Shown: in pieces, positions 43,532 to 54,759 of the stretch
How positions within the stretch are numbered: the stretch's first letter is position 1
How the letters are laid out: each line of letters opens with the position of its first letter
Source of the DNA: Nocardioides sp. YR527
Lineage (GTDB): Bacteria > Actinomycetota > Actinomycetes > Propionibacteriales > Nocardioidaceae
DNA: 64,000 nt
Reading direction: 5' to 3'
Assembly: GCF_900101045.1 (NCBI RefSeq)
Contig: NZ_FNFN01000007.1
Location: 1 to 64,000 of the forward strand
The notes under the pieces: generated by a model
Databases searched by the model: none
What the model was told of the DNA's origin: nothing
Seen by the model: the letters and a program-made list of their open reading frames with translations, nothing else
Program-made: the position numbers and the translations under genes

Positions 43532-43537
43532 TAAAGT
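43532..43537 (+). promoter_or_regulatory. -10 box of hydrolase gene, leaderless
   Basis: TAAAGT, 6 nt before the ATG at 43544, giving the hydrolase/TetR pair its own promoter. Confidence 0.48.
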
Positions 43538-43543
43538 CTGCGT

Positions 43544-44467
43544 ATGACCACCGCCGCCGAGCCGACCGAGTCCACCGCCTTCCTCCCCGGAGGGGTCGAG
43601 CTGGCGTACGACACGTTCGGCAGTCCCGGTGCTGATCCGCTGCTGCTGATCATGGGTCTCGGCGGCCCGATGACCTGGTGGAACACCGAGCTGTGCGAGC
43701 AGCTGGCCGAGGCCGGGTTCTACGTGGTCCGCTACGACAACCGTGACATCGGCCACTCCTCGCCGCACCCGTCCGACGAGCGGATCACGCTCGCGAGGCT
43801 GGCCCGCGCGTTCGTGGGCCTGCCGACCCCGTCGCCGTACGCCATGGATGACCTCGCCGACGACGCGGCCGCGCTGCTGACCCATCTCGGCATCGACTCC
43901 GCGCACGTGTGGGGTGTGTCGATGGGCGGGATGATCGCCCAGACCATGGCCATCCGCCACCCCGACCGGGTGCGCTCGGTCTGCTCGATGATGTCCACCA
44001 CCGGGCGTCGCCGCGTCGGCTTCCAGCACCCGACCCTGCTGCCCGCGCTGGTCATCAAGAAGCCCGGCCTGGAGGGCTACATCGAGCGCCAGATCAAGGG
44101 CGGTGTCCAGATCGGCTCCCCCGGTTTTCCGGAGCCCGAGGACGAGGTACGTCGGCGGGCGATCGACACCTGGAACCGCGGCGTCAGCGGCCCGGCCGTC
44201 GCGCGGCAGATGCTCGCCGTGCTCACCCAGCCCGACCGCACCGAGGACCTCGGGCAGATCAAGGTCCCGTTCAGCGTGATCCACGGCCTGACCGACAAGA
44301 TGGTCCACGTCTCCGGCGGCCGGGCGACCGCCGCGGCCGTCCCCGGCGCCGAGATCACCCTGTTCAAGGGCATGGGCCACGACCTGCCCCGAGAACTGTG
44401 GCCCGCCTTCATCAAGGTCGTACGCCGCACGGCCGACCGGGCCGCCGACCGCACCGTCACCGCGTAG
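43544..44467 (+). CDS. alpha/beta hydrolase
   Basis: The 307-residue protein is a typical alpha/beta hydrolase: ELAYDTFGSPGADPLLLIMGLGGPMTWW (oxyanion loop), VRYDNRDIGHSS, nucleophile elbow VWGVSMGGMIAQ (Ser near 129), Asp in VIHGLTDKMV and His in FKGMGHDLP. It is close to the TAP-like and haloperoxidase-like esterases common in actinobacteria. The following TetR gene starts 2 bp after its stop, so that regulator may control it. Confidence 0.92.
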   Translation: MTTAAEPTESTAFLPGGVELAYDTFGSPGADPLLLIMGLGGPMTWWNTELCEQLAEAGFYVVRYDNRDIGHSSPHPSDERITLARLARAFVGLPTPSPYAMDDLADDAAALLTHLGIDSAHVWGVSMGGMIAQTMAIRHPDRVRSVCSMMSTTGRRRVGFQHPTLLPALVIKKPGLEGYIERQIKGGVQIGSPGFPEPEDEVRRRAIDTWNRGVSGPAVARQMLAVLTQPDRTEDLGQIKVPFSVIHGLTDKMVHVSGGRATAAAVPGAEITLFKGMGHDLPRELWPAFIKVVRRTADRAADRTVTA

Positions 44468-44469
44468 CG

Positions 44470-45135
44470 GTGCGCGCCACGGTCCCCGAGGGCGAGTCGG
44501 GCTCGCTGCTCGCGAGGGCGCTCGCGGACGTCGCCGAGCCTGTCGAGGACGAGGCGGTGACCGCGAAGCTCCTCGACGCCGCCGCGGAGCAGTTCCGCCG
44601 GATCGGGATCAGGCGGACCACCATGGAGGAGGTCGCGAAGCGCGCTGGGGTCGCCCGGATCACCGTCTACCGCCGCTTCGCCAACAAGGACGCGCTGGTC
44701 GAGCAGGTCGTACGCCGCGAGTTCCGGCGCTACTTCGACCAGTTCGTGCTCGACATCGCCGATGCCGCCGACGCCGCCGAGCGCGTCGAGATCGGCTTCG
44801 CCAGCGCGATGCGGGCGATCCGCGGCAACCCGCTGATCGGGGGCCTGCTCACCGTCGAGACCGACTCGCTGGTGCACTCGATCCTCGGCGACGGCGGCCG
44901 CACCGTGGCCACGATCGCGCACTTCGTCGCCGGCCAGCTGCGGCGCGAGCAGCGGGCCGGCAACGTACCCGCGGAGGTCGAGGTCGACCTCGTCGCCGAG
45001 CTGATGGTCCGCACCTCGACCTCGTTCCTGGTCACTCCGAGCGAGGTCGTCGACATCGACGACGAGGCGCAGCTGCGCGCGCTCGCCCGGCTGTTCCTGG
45101 TGCCGCTGATCGCACCCACCGGCCGCCCGGGATAG
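44470..45135 (+). CDS. TetR family transcriptional regulator
   Basis: The 221-residue protein has an N-terminal TetR helix-turn-helix (residues 38-80: LLDAAAEQFRRIGIRRTTMEEVAKRAGVARITVYRRFANKDALV) and a helical ligand-binding C-terminal domain. There is a long acidic N-terminal extension before the HTH. The GTG at 44470 is 2 bp after the hydrolase stop, so the two are co-transcribed. Ligand unknown. Confidence 0.92.
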   Translation: MRATVPEGESGSLLARALADVAEPVEDEAVTAKLLDAAAEQFRRIGIRRTTMEEVAKRAGVARITVYRRFANKDALVEQVVRREFRRYFDQFVLDIADAADAAERVEIGFASAMRAIRGNPLIGGLLTVETDSLVHSILGDGGRTVATIAHFVAGQLRREQRAGNVPAEVEVDLVAELMVRTSTSFLVTPSEVVDIDDEAQLRALARLFLVPLIAPTGRPG

Positions 45136-45174
45136 ACCCCGCAGAATCGCCCTCGCTCCCGCCCCGGGGATACC

Positions 45175-46173
45175 GTGAGCACCATGCACGACCACGGCTC
45201 CCTGCCCGCGCTCGGTTGGTCCGAGTTCTTCACCACCTGGAGTCTCCAGCCCGGCTGGCTGCTCGCCGTGGTCATCCTCGCCGCGGGCTATCTCACGCTC
45301 CGCAACGCCGCCGGTCCGGCCTCGACGGTCAAGGGCTGGCGGGTGGCGTCGTTCCTGACCGGGCTCGGCCTGATGTACGTCGTGGTCGCCTCGGCCATCA
45401 ACGGCTACGCGATGGCGCTGGCCTGGATGCACATGGTGCTCCACCTGACGCTGATCATGGTCGTGCCGACGCTCCTCGTGCTCGGGCACCCGCTCACCGT
45501 CATCGCCGAGACCGGCCCGCGGGCGGAGCGGGCGATGCGCTCGCTCCCGGTCACCATCCTGATCCACCCGATCACCGGCACCCTGCTCTACTCGGTGGTC
45601 ATCATCGGCACCCACCTGTCCGGGTTCATGGACTCGATGGCGCAGAGCGAGCCGCTGATGGTCGGCGAGCAGGTGCTCTACGTCGTCGCCGGCTTCCTCT
45701 TCCTCACCAGCACGATCGGCGAGGAGAAGGTACGCCCCGACCTGCCCTACCTGGGCCGGATCGCGCTCCTCGTCGTCGGCATGGTGCCCGACACGATCGT
45801 GGGGATCGTGATGCTGCAGACAGAGCGCGTCCTCTACCCGGTCTACTCCGCCGCACGGCCCGACTGGGCGCCCGACGCAGTGGGCGACATCCAGACCGCC
45901 GGCGGCCTGATGTGGGCCGGCGGCGACGGCGGCATGATGCTGCTCGCCATCGGGCTGGTCATCGCCGTCGTCACCTCAGCCGAGCGGCGGGCAAAGATGA
46001 CCGGCCGTTTCCTCGACGGTGTACGCAGCAGCCGGCTCGCCGAGGAGAGCGCCCGCGGCTCTGCCAATGATGGGACGAAGGGCCCCGTCGAGCCGGGATC
46101 CGTGGATCCCGACAGCGACGAGGCCCTCGATGCCTACAACGCGATGCTGGCTCGGATGAACCAGCAGCACTGA
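45175..46173 (+). CDS. CtaG-type cytochrome c oxidase assembly protein
   Basis: The 332-residue membrane protein has about seven helices and the CtaG_Caa3 pattern: His-rich conserved MALAWMHMVLHLTLIMVVPTLLVLGHPL, then HPITGTLLYSVVIIGTHLSG and FLFLTSTIGEE. Such proteins insert copper into or assist assembly of cytochrome oxidases. In actinobacteria they can stand apart from oxidase genes, as here. The charged C-terminal 60 residues are cytoplasmic. The start may be the GTG at 45175 or the ATG at 45184. Confidence 0.87.
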   Translation: MSTMHDHGSLPALGWSEFFTTWSLQPGWLLAVVILAAGYLTLRNAAGPASTVKGWRVASFLTGLGLMYVVVASAINGYAMALAWMHMVLHLTLIMVVPTLLVLGHPLTVIAETGPRAERAMRSLPVTILIHPITGTLLYSVVIIGTHLSGFMDSMAQSEPLMVGEQVLYVVAGFLFLTSTIGEEKVRPDLPYLGRIALLVVGMVPDTIVGIVMLQTERVLYPVYSAARPDWAPDAVGDIQTAGGLMWAGGDGGMMLLAIGLVIAVVTSAERRAKMTGRFLDGVRSSRLAEESARGSANDGTKGPVEPGSVDPDSDEALDAYNAMLARMNQQH

Positions 46174-46189
46174 GTGCGTCGGCCGGCGC

Positions 46190-47260
<1,071 letters not shown>

Positions 47261-47363
47261 GATTCCGTTGTCTCCTTCACCGGCAGGTACGTGCCGGACG
47301 ATCCGTTGTGAAGTGACCGAGGACACATTTCCTCGGCGGAGACACCATAGCCCAGATCAGGTA

Positions 47364-49079
47364 TCAGCGGGTCAAAGCCCGGCACACAGCTGGTGCGCAA
47401 CCGTCGTAGGCGTTGAGCCGGCGCATCAGGTCGCGGGCATACGGCTTCGCGTGGTCCTCGGCGAAGACGTTGCGGTCCTCCCACGGCCGGTCGTAGCGGT
47501 AGAGCTCGTAGGCGTGGTCGGTGCCCCTCCAGGACTTGTCCAGGTCGAACCGGACCAGCAGCCCCTGCGAGCCGCGCACCGCGAGGTAGGACGGGATGAT
47601 GTCGATGGTGCCGCCCGAGCCCTTGTCGAGGTCGACCTCACCGGGGTGCGACTTGGCGTAGGTGTGCTCGAAGAAGGCGTACCGCCCGCCCGGCAGCCGC
47701 GGCCGGCTCAGGGTGTCGGCGAAGGAGCTGCCGGAGACGTAGGCCGGGGTCGGGGCGCCGGCGATGTCCAGGAACGTCGGCGCGAGGTCGATGTTGTTGA
47801 CGAACTGGCTGCGCTTGCCGGGCACCACGTCGGGCCCGACGACGACCATCGGGACACGGGTGTCGGAGTCGTACGGCGCGCCCTTGCCGCCGTTGAGCTG
47901 GTGCTGGCCGAGGTGGAAGCCGTTGTCGGAGGTCAGCATGATGTAGGTGTCCTCGCCTGCGGCCTCGCGCACCTGGGTGATCATCCGGTCGATCGACTGC
48001 ACCATCCGGGCGCGGTCGCGGTACTGGCTCAGCGCCGTCTCGTCGCTCAGCGAGACCTTGTTGGTGCGCCAGGCCGGCGCCTGCGACGTACGTCCCCCGC
48101 GGCCGAGGTAGGTCGGCGCGTTGTCCGAGCGGTCGTCGCCGTAGCCGACCAGGTCCTTCAACGTGAGGTCGGCGCACTCGACCCGGCCGCAGTTGCCGCC
48201 CGCGGGGTCGCCGGCCGGCGCCTGGTCGGCGAACGCGGCCGGGAACCAGGTCTCCAGCCCCGGGTAGTGGTGACCGAGCCGGGAGTGCGGCCCGTAGGCG
48301 GCGATCTCGAGGAAGTAGGGCTCCTCGTCGTCACGGTGCGCGTTGATGAAGTCCAGGGCGTAGTCCCGGGTGACGTTCGTGGCGTACGCGGCGTCCTTCT
48401 CCTGCGTGGAGGCGCTCCGCGCGGGCTGCGGGTGGTTGTGCAGCTGCACCTCGCCGGCGCTGTCGAGGTAGGTGCTCTGGTAGCCCCAGCCGCCGTAGGC
48501 GCCGCCGAGCAGCGCGTTGAAGGTGTCCCATCCGGGCACCGTCGGCGGCGGGGTCCGCTTGCCGTCGGGGCCGACGGTGGCCTCGTAGGCGTTGATGTAC
48601 TTCCCCACGAACCCGGTCGTGTAACCGGCCTCCTGCAGCCCAATGCTGAACTGCTTCTCGAGGTTGCCGTAGCGCTGGAACGCCGACCATCCGCCGACCG
48701 GGTGCTCGGGGTCGTTCTGGGTGTTGGTGAGGACCTTGGTGTGGTGCGGGGTCTGCCCGGTCAGCAGCGCCGCGCGCGAGGGGCAGCACAGCGAGTCGAT
48801 GACGAAGGAGTTCTGGTACGTCGCGCCCTCGGCCGCCATCCTGGTCGCCTCCGGCATCGTGCGGAGCAGCTCCAGGGAGAAGTCGTCCATCAGGATCAGC
48901 ACCATGTTGGGGCGCTCGTCCGTCGTCGCGGCCAGCTCCGCCGCAGGTTCCTCGACCGGCGCGGCCGACGGGTCGGCGGCGCCGGCGACGGTCTTAGGCC
49001 CGACGACGAGGAGCCCGGCGACGAGGGCCACGACCGCGAGGAGCCCGGCGCCCAGCAGTGCGCTCCACTTCGGATTCAT
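47364..49079 (-). CDS. membrane-anchored or secreted sulfatase
   Basis: The 571-residue protein has an N-terminal hydrophobic segment (residues 6-27) with no clear cleavage site, then a type I sulfatase domain: NMVLILMDDFS (metal Asp), the CCPSRAALLTGQ motif with Cys98 as formylglycine precursor, and IMLTSDNGFHLGQH. The N-acetylglucosamine-6-sulfatase group is nearest by feel. Unlike the other two sulfatases of the window it is exported. GGAG precedes the ATG, and a TATAGT -10 box lies about 30 nt upstream. Confidence 0.92.
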   Translation of the reverse strand: MNPKWSALLGAGLLAVVALVAGLLVVGPKTVAGAADPSAAPVEEPAAELAATTDERPNMVLILMDDFSLELLRTMPEATRMAAEGATYQNSFVIDSLCCPSRAALLTGQTPHHTKVLTNTQNDPEHPVGGWSAFQRYGNLEKQFSIGLQEAGYTTGFVGKYINAYEATVGPDGKRTPPPTVPGWDTFNALLGGAYGGWGYQSTYLDSAGEVQLHNHPQPARSASTQEKDAAYATNVTRDYALDFINAHRDDEEPYFLEIAAYGPHSRLGHHYPGLETWFPAAFADQAPAGDPAGGNCGRVECADLTLKDLVGYGDDRSDNAPTYLGRGGRTSQAPAWRTNKVSLSDETALSQYRDRARMVQSIDRMITQVREAAGEDTYIMLTSDNGFHLGQHQLNGGKGAPYDSDTRVPMVVVGPDVVPGKRSQFVNNIDLAPTFLDIAGAPTPAYVSGSSFADTLSRPRLPGGRYAFFEHTYAKSHPGEVDLDKGSGGTIDIIPSYLAVRGSQGLLVRFDLDKSWRGTDHAYELYRYDRPWEDRNVFAEDHAKPYARDLMRRLNAYDGCAPAVCRALTR

Positions 49080-49110
49080 CCCGAGACTCCTTTGTCTATT
49101 ATTTAACTGC

Positions 49111-49116
49111 ACTATA
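49111..49116 (-). promoter_or_regulatory. -10 box of secreted sulfatase
   Basis: Minus-strand TATAGT in an unusually AT-rich stretch. It leaves a 5' leader of about 25 nt with AAAGGAG, unlike the leaderless genes elsewhere. Confidence 0.5.
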
Positions 49117-49211
49117 TCCGATTCAGACGAGGTTAGCGCCTCGTTTCCAGGCACGCCGAAATGGGTCCGCAGAGCGGACCTGGAGGGACGCACGCGGCCC
49201 CGAGCTGTTGC

Positions 49212-49892
49212 TCAGTGCAGCTCGTGCGGCGGCGGCATCTTCAGATGCCTGGAGCCCTTCGCTTCCTTCAGCGGCTTGCGGATGACGGTGACGCCACCCA
49301 TCAGGGCCAGGCCCTTCACCCGCAGCACCGGACCGCCGGTCGGCTCGATCCCGCGCGGACCGACGTAGCCGCCCATGATCCCGACTCCCTGCATCACGAC
49401 CTGGACGTCGGGGCCGACGGTGATGTTGACCCCGCCCATGATCGCGTTGGCGTAGATCACGGTCTCCTGCGCGGAGAACTGCGCCTGACGCATGTCGAGC
49501 TCGGCACCGCCCATCAGCGCGATCACGTTGCCGGTCGCCGGCACGGTCCAGACCCCGCGCCGGTCGACGCCGCTCATGATCGCGACGTAGAGCTGGCTCT
49601 CGATCGGGGTCTGCGCGTAGACCGCAGGGCTGTTCCCGGTGGCGGGCTTGGTCACCGGCACCGGAAGCGACGGGGTCCCCGCCGCGGGCAGGTCGACGGT
49701 GATCGGGATCAGGTCGGCGTACGTCTTGGCCTTGAAGGTCGCCTCGAGGCGGTCGTCGAGCTCGTCGATCTCCAGACGTCCCTCGCCCGCGGCCTCGCGC
49801 AGGATGTCGGCCACCTTGTGGCGGTCGGCATCGCTGATCCGGAGGTTCGGATCAGGATTCTGGCCGCGGAATGGCTCGGGGGTCGTTCCCAT
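49212..49892 (-). CDS. DUF1707 / LiaF-like protein (copy 1)
   Basis: The 226-residue protein has an N-terminal DUF1707 domain (LRISDADRHKVADILREAAGEGRLEIDELDDRLEATFKAKTYADL, residues 18-62), then a C-terminal beta-helix-like region (GGAELDMRQAQFSAQETVIYANAIMGGVNITVGPDVQVVMQGVGIMGG) resembling cell-wall-active antibiotic response (LiaF) proteins. There are no membrane helices. Such proteins are linked to envelope stress by domain family only. The ATG at 49892 is chosen. Confidence 0.87.
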   Translation of the reverse strand: MGTTPEPFRGQNPDPNLRISDADRHKVADILREAAGEGRLEIDELDDRLEATFKAKTYADLIPITVDLPAAGTPSLPVPVTKPATGNSPAVYAQTPIESQLYVAIMSGVDRRGVWTVPATGNVIALMGGAELDMRQAQFSAQETVIYANAIMGGVNITVGPDVQVVMQGVGIMGGYVGPRGIEPTGGPVLRVKGLALMGGVTVIRKPLKEAKGSRHLKMPPPHELH

Positions 49893-49949
49893 GGGGCGAA
49901 TGCTAGTGGGGGCTTGCGAGAAACGCTTCGACAATCCCCCCGATGGCCG

Positions 49950-50618
49950 TCACTCCAGGCCGAGATGCTGCTTCAGCGTGCGCTTCGGCGGACGCGGACC
50001 CCGGCGCTTGACGGTCACGTCGCCGAGCACCGCGATACCGCGTACCCGCACGACCGGCGAGTCCGCGGCGAGCGCCTCGGGCACCTTCTCCGACGGCTCC
50101 TTGAACTCACCGAGGACGCCGTTGCCCTCCACGATCACGTGCACGTTCGGTGGCACGGTGACCTTGACGCTGCCCAGGACGGAGGTGGCACTGATGACCA
50201 CCTCACGGGCGGAGTAGTGCGCCTCGCGCAGGTCGATGTTGGCGTCGCCCAGCACCGCGTTGACCGAGAAGTGCTGGGGAACCACCCACACACCCTTGCG
50301 CTCGACGTTGCTCAGGAACGCGCTGGCGCTGTCGTTCGCATCGCCCTCGCCGTAGACGACCGGAACCGCGCCGGCGGCAGGCGCCGCGGGCATCGCCGGT
50401 GCCCGCCCCGCGACCGGCAGATCCTGCGTGATCGGCTCCAGGTCGGCGTACGTCTTGGCCTTGAAGGTCTCCTCGAGCCGCTCCTCGAGCTCGTCGATGT
50501 CCAACCGGCCCTCGCCCGCGGCCTCGCGCAGGATGTCGGCCACCGCGTGGCGGTCGGCGTCGCTGACGCGGAGGTCGGCGCGGCGGGGCTGGCCGGGGTG
50601 TGGTTCAGGGAGTCCCAT
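49950..50618 (-). CDS. DUF1707 / LiaF-like protein (copy 2)
   Basis: The 222-residue protein repeats the architecture of its neighbour: DUF1707 (LRVSDADRHAVADILREAAG, then LDIDELEERLEETFKAKTYADLEPI) and a beta-helix-like C-terminus (GDANIDLREAHYSAREVVISATSVLGSVKVTVPPNVHVIVEG). The tandem arose by duplication. It lies 57 bp upstream of copy 1 on the same strand and may share its promoter. Confidence 0.87.
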   Translation of the reverse strand: MGLPEPHPGQPRRADLRVSDADRHAVADILREAAGEGRLDIDELEERLEETFKAKTYADLEPITQDLPVAGRAPAMPAAPAAGAVPVVYGEGDANDSASAFLSNVERKGVWVVPQHFSVNAVLGDANIDLREAHYSAREVVISATSVLGSVKVTVPPNVHVIVEGNGVLGEFKEPSEKVPEALAADSPVVRVRGIAVLGDVTVKRRGPRPPKRTLKQHLGLE

Positions 50619-50700
50619 GATCGTTGATGCTATCGGCGCACGCCGGATCCGTCTCTCGGGTTCAACCCTGATTCTTTACTCCGAGGACACTTACCAGCGG

Positions 50701-50727
50701 GTGCGTACCCCAGTAAATAGTGCGTAC
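50701..50727 (+). promoter_or_regulatory. direct repeat GTGCGTAC, candidate operator
   Basis: GTGCGTAC occurs at 50701-50708 and 50720-50727, 19 bp apart, flanking the AT-rich TAAATAG that could be a -10 box. This stands 28 bp before the start of the reductase gene. The layout resembles operators of HxlR-type regulators, but no such gene is in the window. Confidence 0.45.
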
Positions 50728-50754
50728 TCCCCCGGCCCGGCGAGGTCCGCCAGC

Positions 50755-51654
50755 ATGGACGACGTGCCTGATTCGAATCGAAACCCCACCCACACGACCG
50801 ACATCACCGTGCTCGGCCTCGGCGCGATGGGCAGCGCTCTGACAGCCGCGCTGCTCGACGCCGGCCGCTCCGTGACCGTCTGGAACCGCACCGCCGGCCG
50901 TGCCTCGGAGCTGGTGGGGCGCGGCGCCGGTGCCGCGGACACGGTCGCCGAGGCGGTGCTGGCGAGCCCCGTGGTCATCGCCTGCCTGCTCGATCACTCC
51001 TCCGTCGCGGAGACCCTTCACCTGGCCGCCGGCGAACTGCGCGGCCGCACCCTGGTCAACCTCACGACCACGACGCCGAACGAGTCCCGTGCGCTCGCCT
51101 CCTGGGCGGCCGAGCACGGCGTCGACCACCTCGACGGCGCCATCATGGCCGTGCCCGCCATGATCGGGTCCCGCGCGGGTCAGATCTTCTACAGCGGCTC
51201 GCGAGCCGCGTACGACGCCCTCCTGCCGACGCTCGAGGTCTGGGCCACGAGCGAGTTCCACGGCCAGGACGCGGGGCGGGCGTCGCTGGTGGACCTGGCC
51301 ATGCTGTCGGGGATGTACCAGATGTTCACGGGCTTCTTCCACGGTGCCGCCATGGCGGCCACCATGGGGATGAGCGCGTCGGACTTCGCCGCCCGGCAGG
51401 CGCCGTTCCTCGCCGCCATGACCGAGGAGCTCGCGGGCTACGCGAAGGTCGTCGATGGCGGCGACTACGCCGTTCCCGGCCAGCAGAGCCTGGAGTTCTC
51501 CGACCTCTCGCACATCGTCCGCGCCAGCGAGGAGGAGGGGGTCGCCCCCTCCCCCATCGCTGCCGTCCAGGCACTGATCAGCGGACAGATCGCTGCAGGA
51601 CACGGCTCGGAAGGACTCGCGAGGATCTATGAGAGCCTGCGGTCGGGCTCGTAG
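50755..51654 (+). CDS. NAD(P)-dependent imine-reductase-like oxidoreductase
   Basis: The 299-residue protein has an N-terminal Rossmann domain (ITVLGLGAMGSALTAALLDAG, VTVWNRTAGRASELV) of the beta-hydroxyacid dehydrogenase type and a helical C-terminal domain with LAMLSGMYQMFTGFFHGAAMA. This is the layout of bacterial imine reductases. The usual catalytic Lys of 3-hydroxyisobutyrate dehydrogenases is not seen; LVDLAML occupies that region. The NRT at the end of the second strand favours NADPH. The ATG at 50755 is used. Substrate unknown. Confidence 0.88.
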   Translation: MDDVPDSNRNPTHTTDITVLGLGAMGSALTAALLDAGRSVTVWNRTAGRASELVGRGAGAADTVAEAVLASPVVIACLLDHSSVAETLHLAAGELRGRTLVNLTTTTPNESRALASWAAEHGVDHLDGAIMAVPAMIGSRAGQIFYSGSRAAYDALLPTLEVWATSEFHGQDAGRASLVDLAMLSGMYQMFTGFFHGAAMAATMGMSASDFAARQAPFLAAMTEELAGYAKVVDGGDYAVPGQQSLEFSDLSHIVRASEEEGVAPSPIAAVQALISGQIAAGHGSEGLARIYESLRSGS

Positions 51655-51662
51655 CCGGCAGG

Positions 51663-53347
<1,685 letters not shown>

Positions 53348-53351
<4 letters not shown>

Positions 53352-54127
53352 GCGGTCTCCTTGGTGTGAGCGATCGGTCCTCGGCCACGGCCGAGGGTCC
53401 AGTGCTGGCTTCTGGTGAGCTGTCGGGTGACGTACGCAGCGGCCTGCTCCGCCGCATCTCGCAACGGAGCGCCGTGGGCGAGGTGGGCGGCCAGGGCCGA
53501 GCTGTAGGTGCACCCGGTGCCGTGGTCGTTCTTCGTCGGGACGGCGGGATGCGTGAGCGGGATCGGCGGTCTCCCCGGCTCTGCGAACCAGTCGGTGCAG
53601 GTGCCGGTTGCCTCCGGGTCGCCACCGGTGACGATCACCGCCGACGTCGCGCTCGCCAGCTCCGCGGCGATCTCCTCGGGCGATCCGTCGTGACCCGCCA
53701 GGGCCCGGGCCTCGTCGAGGTTGGGAGTGACGACGGTGGCGACGGGGAGCAGGTGGTCGAGGTAGGCGCGGCGTACGTCCTCCCCGCCGAGCACGGCACC
53801 GGAGGTGGCGACCAGGACGGGGTCCACGACGAGAGGCCGACCGGCGCAGAGGCGCGCGACGAGCTCGACCGCATCGGCACTGCCGAGCATGCCGGTCTTG
53901 ACCGCCGCGACGGGGAGGTCGTCGAAGACGGCGTGGAGCTGGGCCTCGACGGTGGCGACCGGGACGGCGTGGATGTCGCTGACCCCGGTCGTGTCCTGAG
54001 CGGTGACGGCGGTGATCACGCAGGCTCCGTGGACCCCGAGCGCGGCGAAGGTGGCGAGATCGGCCGCCGTACCCGCCGCTCCCCCGGAGTCGGTGCCCGC
54101 CACGGTGAGCGCGACGGGCGGGTTCAT
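53348..54127 (-). CDS. thiD: hydroxymethylpyrimidine (phosphate) kinase
   Basis: The 259-residue protein is ThiD of the ribokinase-like fold: TVAGTDSGGAAGTAADLATF (substrate Asp, Gly loop), VVDPVLVATSGAVLGGEDV, TPNLDEARALAG, and DHGTGCTYSSALAAHLAHG with the anion hole and catalytic Asp region. It phosphorylates HMP and HMP-phosphate to the diphosphate. It is stand-alone, not fused to ThiE. It overlaps the tenI-like gene and thiC by 4 bp each. Confidence 0.96.
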
Positions 54128-54759
54128 GAGGTCACCGCCGTCGTGGCGAGGGCGGCGAGGAGGTCCCGCACGACCTGTCCTGGCTCTTCGGCACGCATCA
54201 CCGCGCCCATCACGGCGACACCGTGGGCACCGGCGGCGACCGCCTCGGCGGCGTTGTCCGGGGTGATCCCGCCCAGGGCGTACGTCGGGAGCGCCAGGTC
54301 GCGGAACGGCTCGGGCCCGAGCGGAGGCCCGTAACCGGGCTTGGACTCGGTCAGTGAATAGGGACTGAGCATCGCGTAGCCGAACCCGTCCTCGGCCGCC
54401 TGGGCGACCTCGGCGGGGCTGTGGCAGCTGCGGCCGAGGTGTAACACGCTGTTACACCGACTATCCGGTCGTTCGGATGGGGCGAGTAGTCCTACGAACG
54501 ACGTGTTACAGCTCCCCGCGGCCGGCAGCTGAAGGCCGACCGCGGCAGGGAGAGGGGTGTGGGCGGCGATCACGACGAGCCCGAGCGCGGCGAGCGCTTC
54601 GGCCAGACCGGCCCGCTGCTCCGGCGACTCGTCGAGCTCGCGGAGCACCACATGGGTCAGGCCCGCCTCCGCGCACTCGGCCAGGGTCGGGAGCAGGCCG
54701 CGGCCGAGGCGGAGCTGGGAGCGGTCAGTGAGGACGAGCAGTCGCGGCAGGGCGTTCAT
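54124..54759 (-). CDS. TenI/ThiE-like protein, probable thiazole tautomerase
   Basis: The 211-residue protein has the thiamin-phosphate-synthase TIM-barrel fold: LLVLTDRSQLRLGRGL, HVVLREL, YALGGITPDNAAEAVAAGAHGVAVMGAV. It is closer to TenI than to ThiE: GRSCHSPAEV places His113 like the catalytic His of B. subtilis TenI (SVHS), and the GVHLG loop of ThiE is lost. TenI aromatises the ThiG product, which fits its place next to thiG. Residues 84-107 derive from a palindromic DNA element (54440-54510), an unusual in-frame insertion or substitution. A true thiE is at 56787-57392. Confidence 0.85.
   Translation of the reverse strand: MNALPRLLVLTDRSQLRLGRGLLPTLAECAEAGLTHVVLRELDESPEQRAGLAEALAALGLVVIAAHTPLPAAVGLQLPAAGSCNTSFVGLLAPSERPDSRCNSVLHLGRSCHSPAEVAQAAEDGFGYAMLSPYSLTESKPGYGPPLGPEPFRDLALPTYALGGITPDNAAEAVAAGAHGVAVMGAVMRAEEPGQVVRDLLAALATTAVTS
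54440..54510. repeat. palindromic element inside the tenI-like gene
   Basis: Outer arms TGTAACACG (54440-54448) and CGTGTTACA (54502-54510) are perfect reverse complements. Inner arms GTCGTTCG (54468-54475) and CGAACGAC (54495-54502) are too. A local GTGTAAC-N5-GTTACAC hairpin occupies 54439-54457. The element keeps the reading frame. This resembles the coding palindromic elements known from Rickettsia. Confidence 0.7.
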
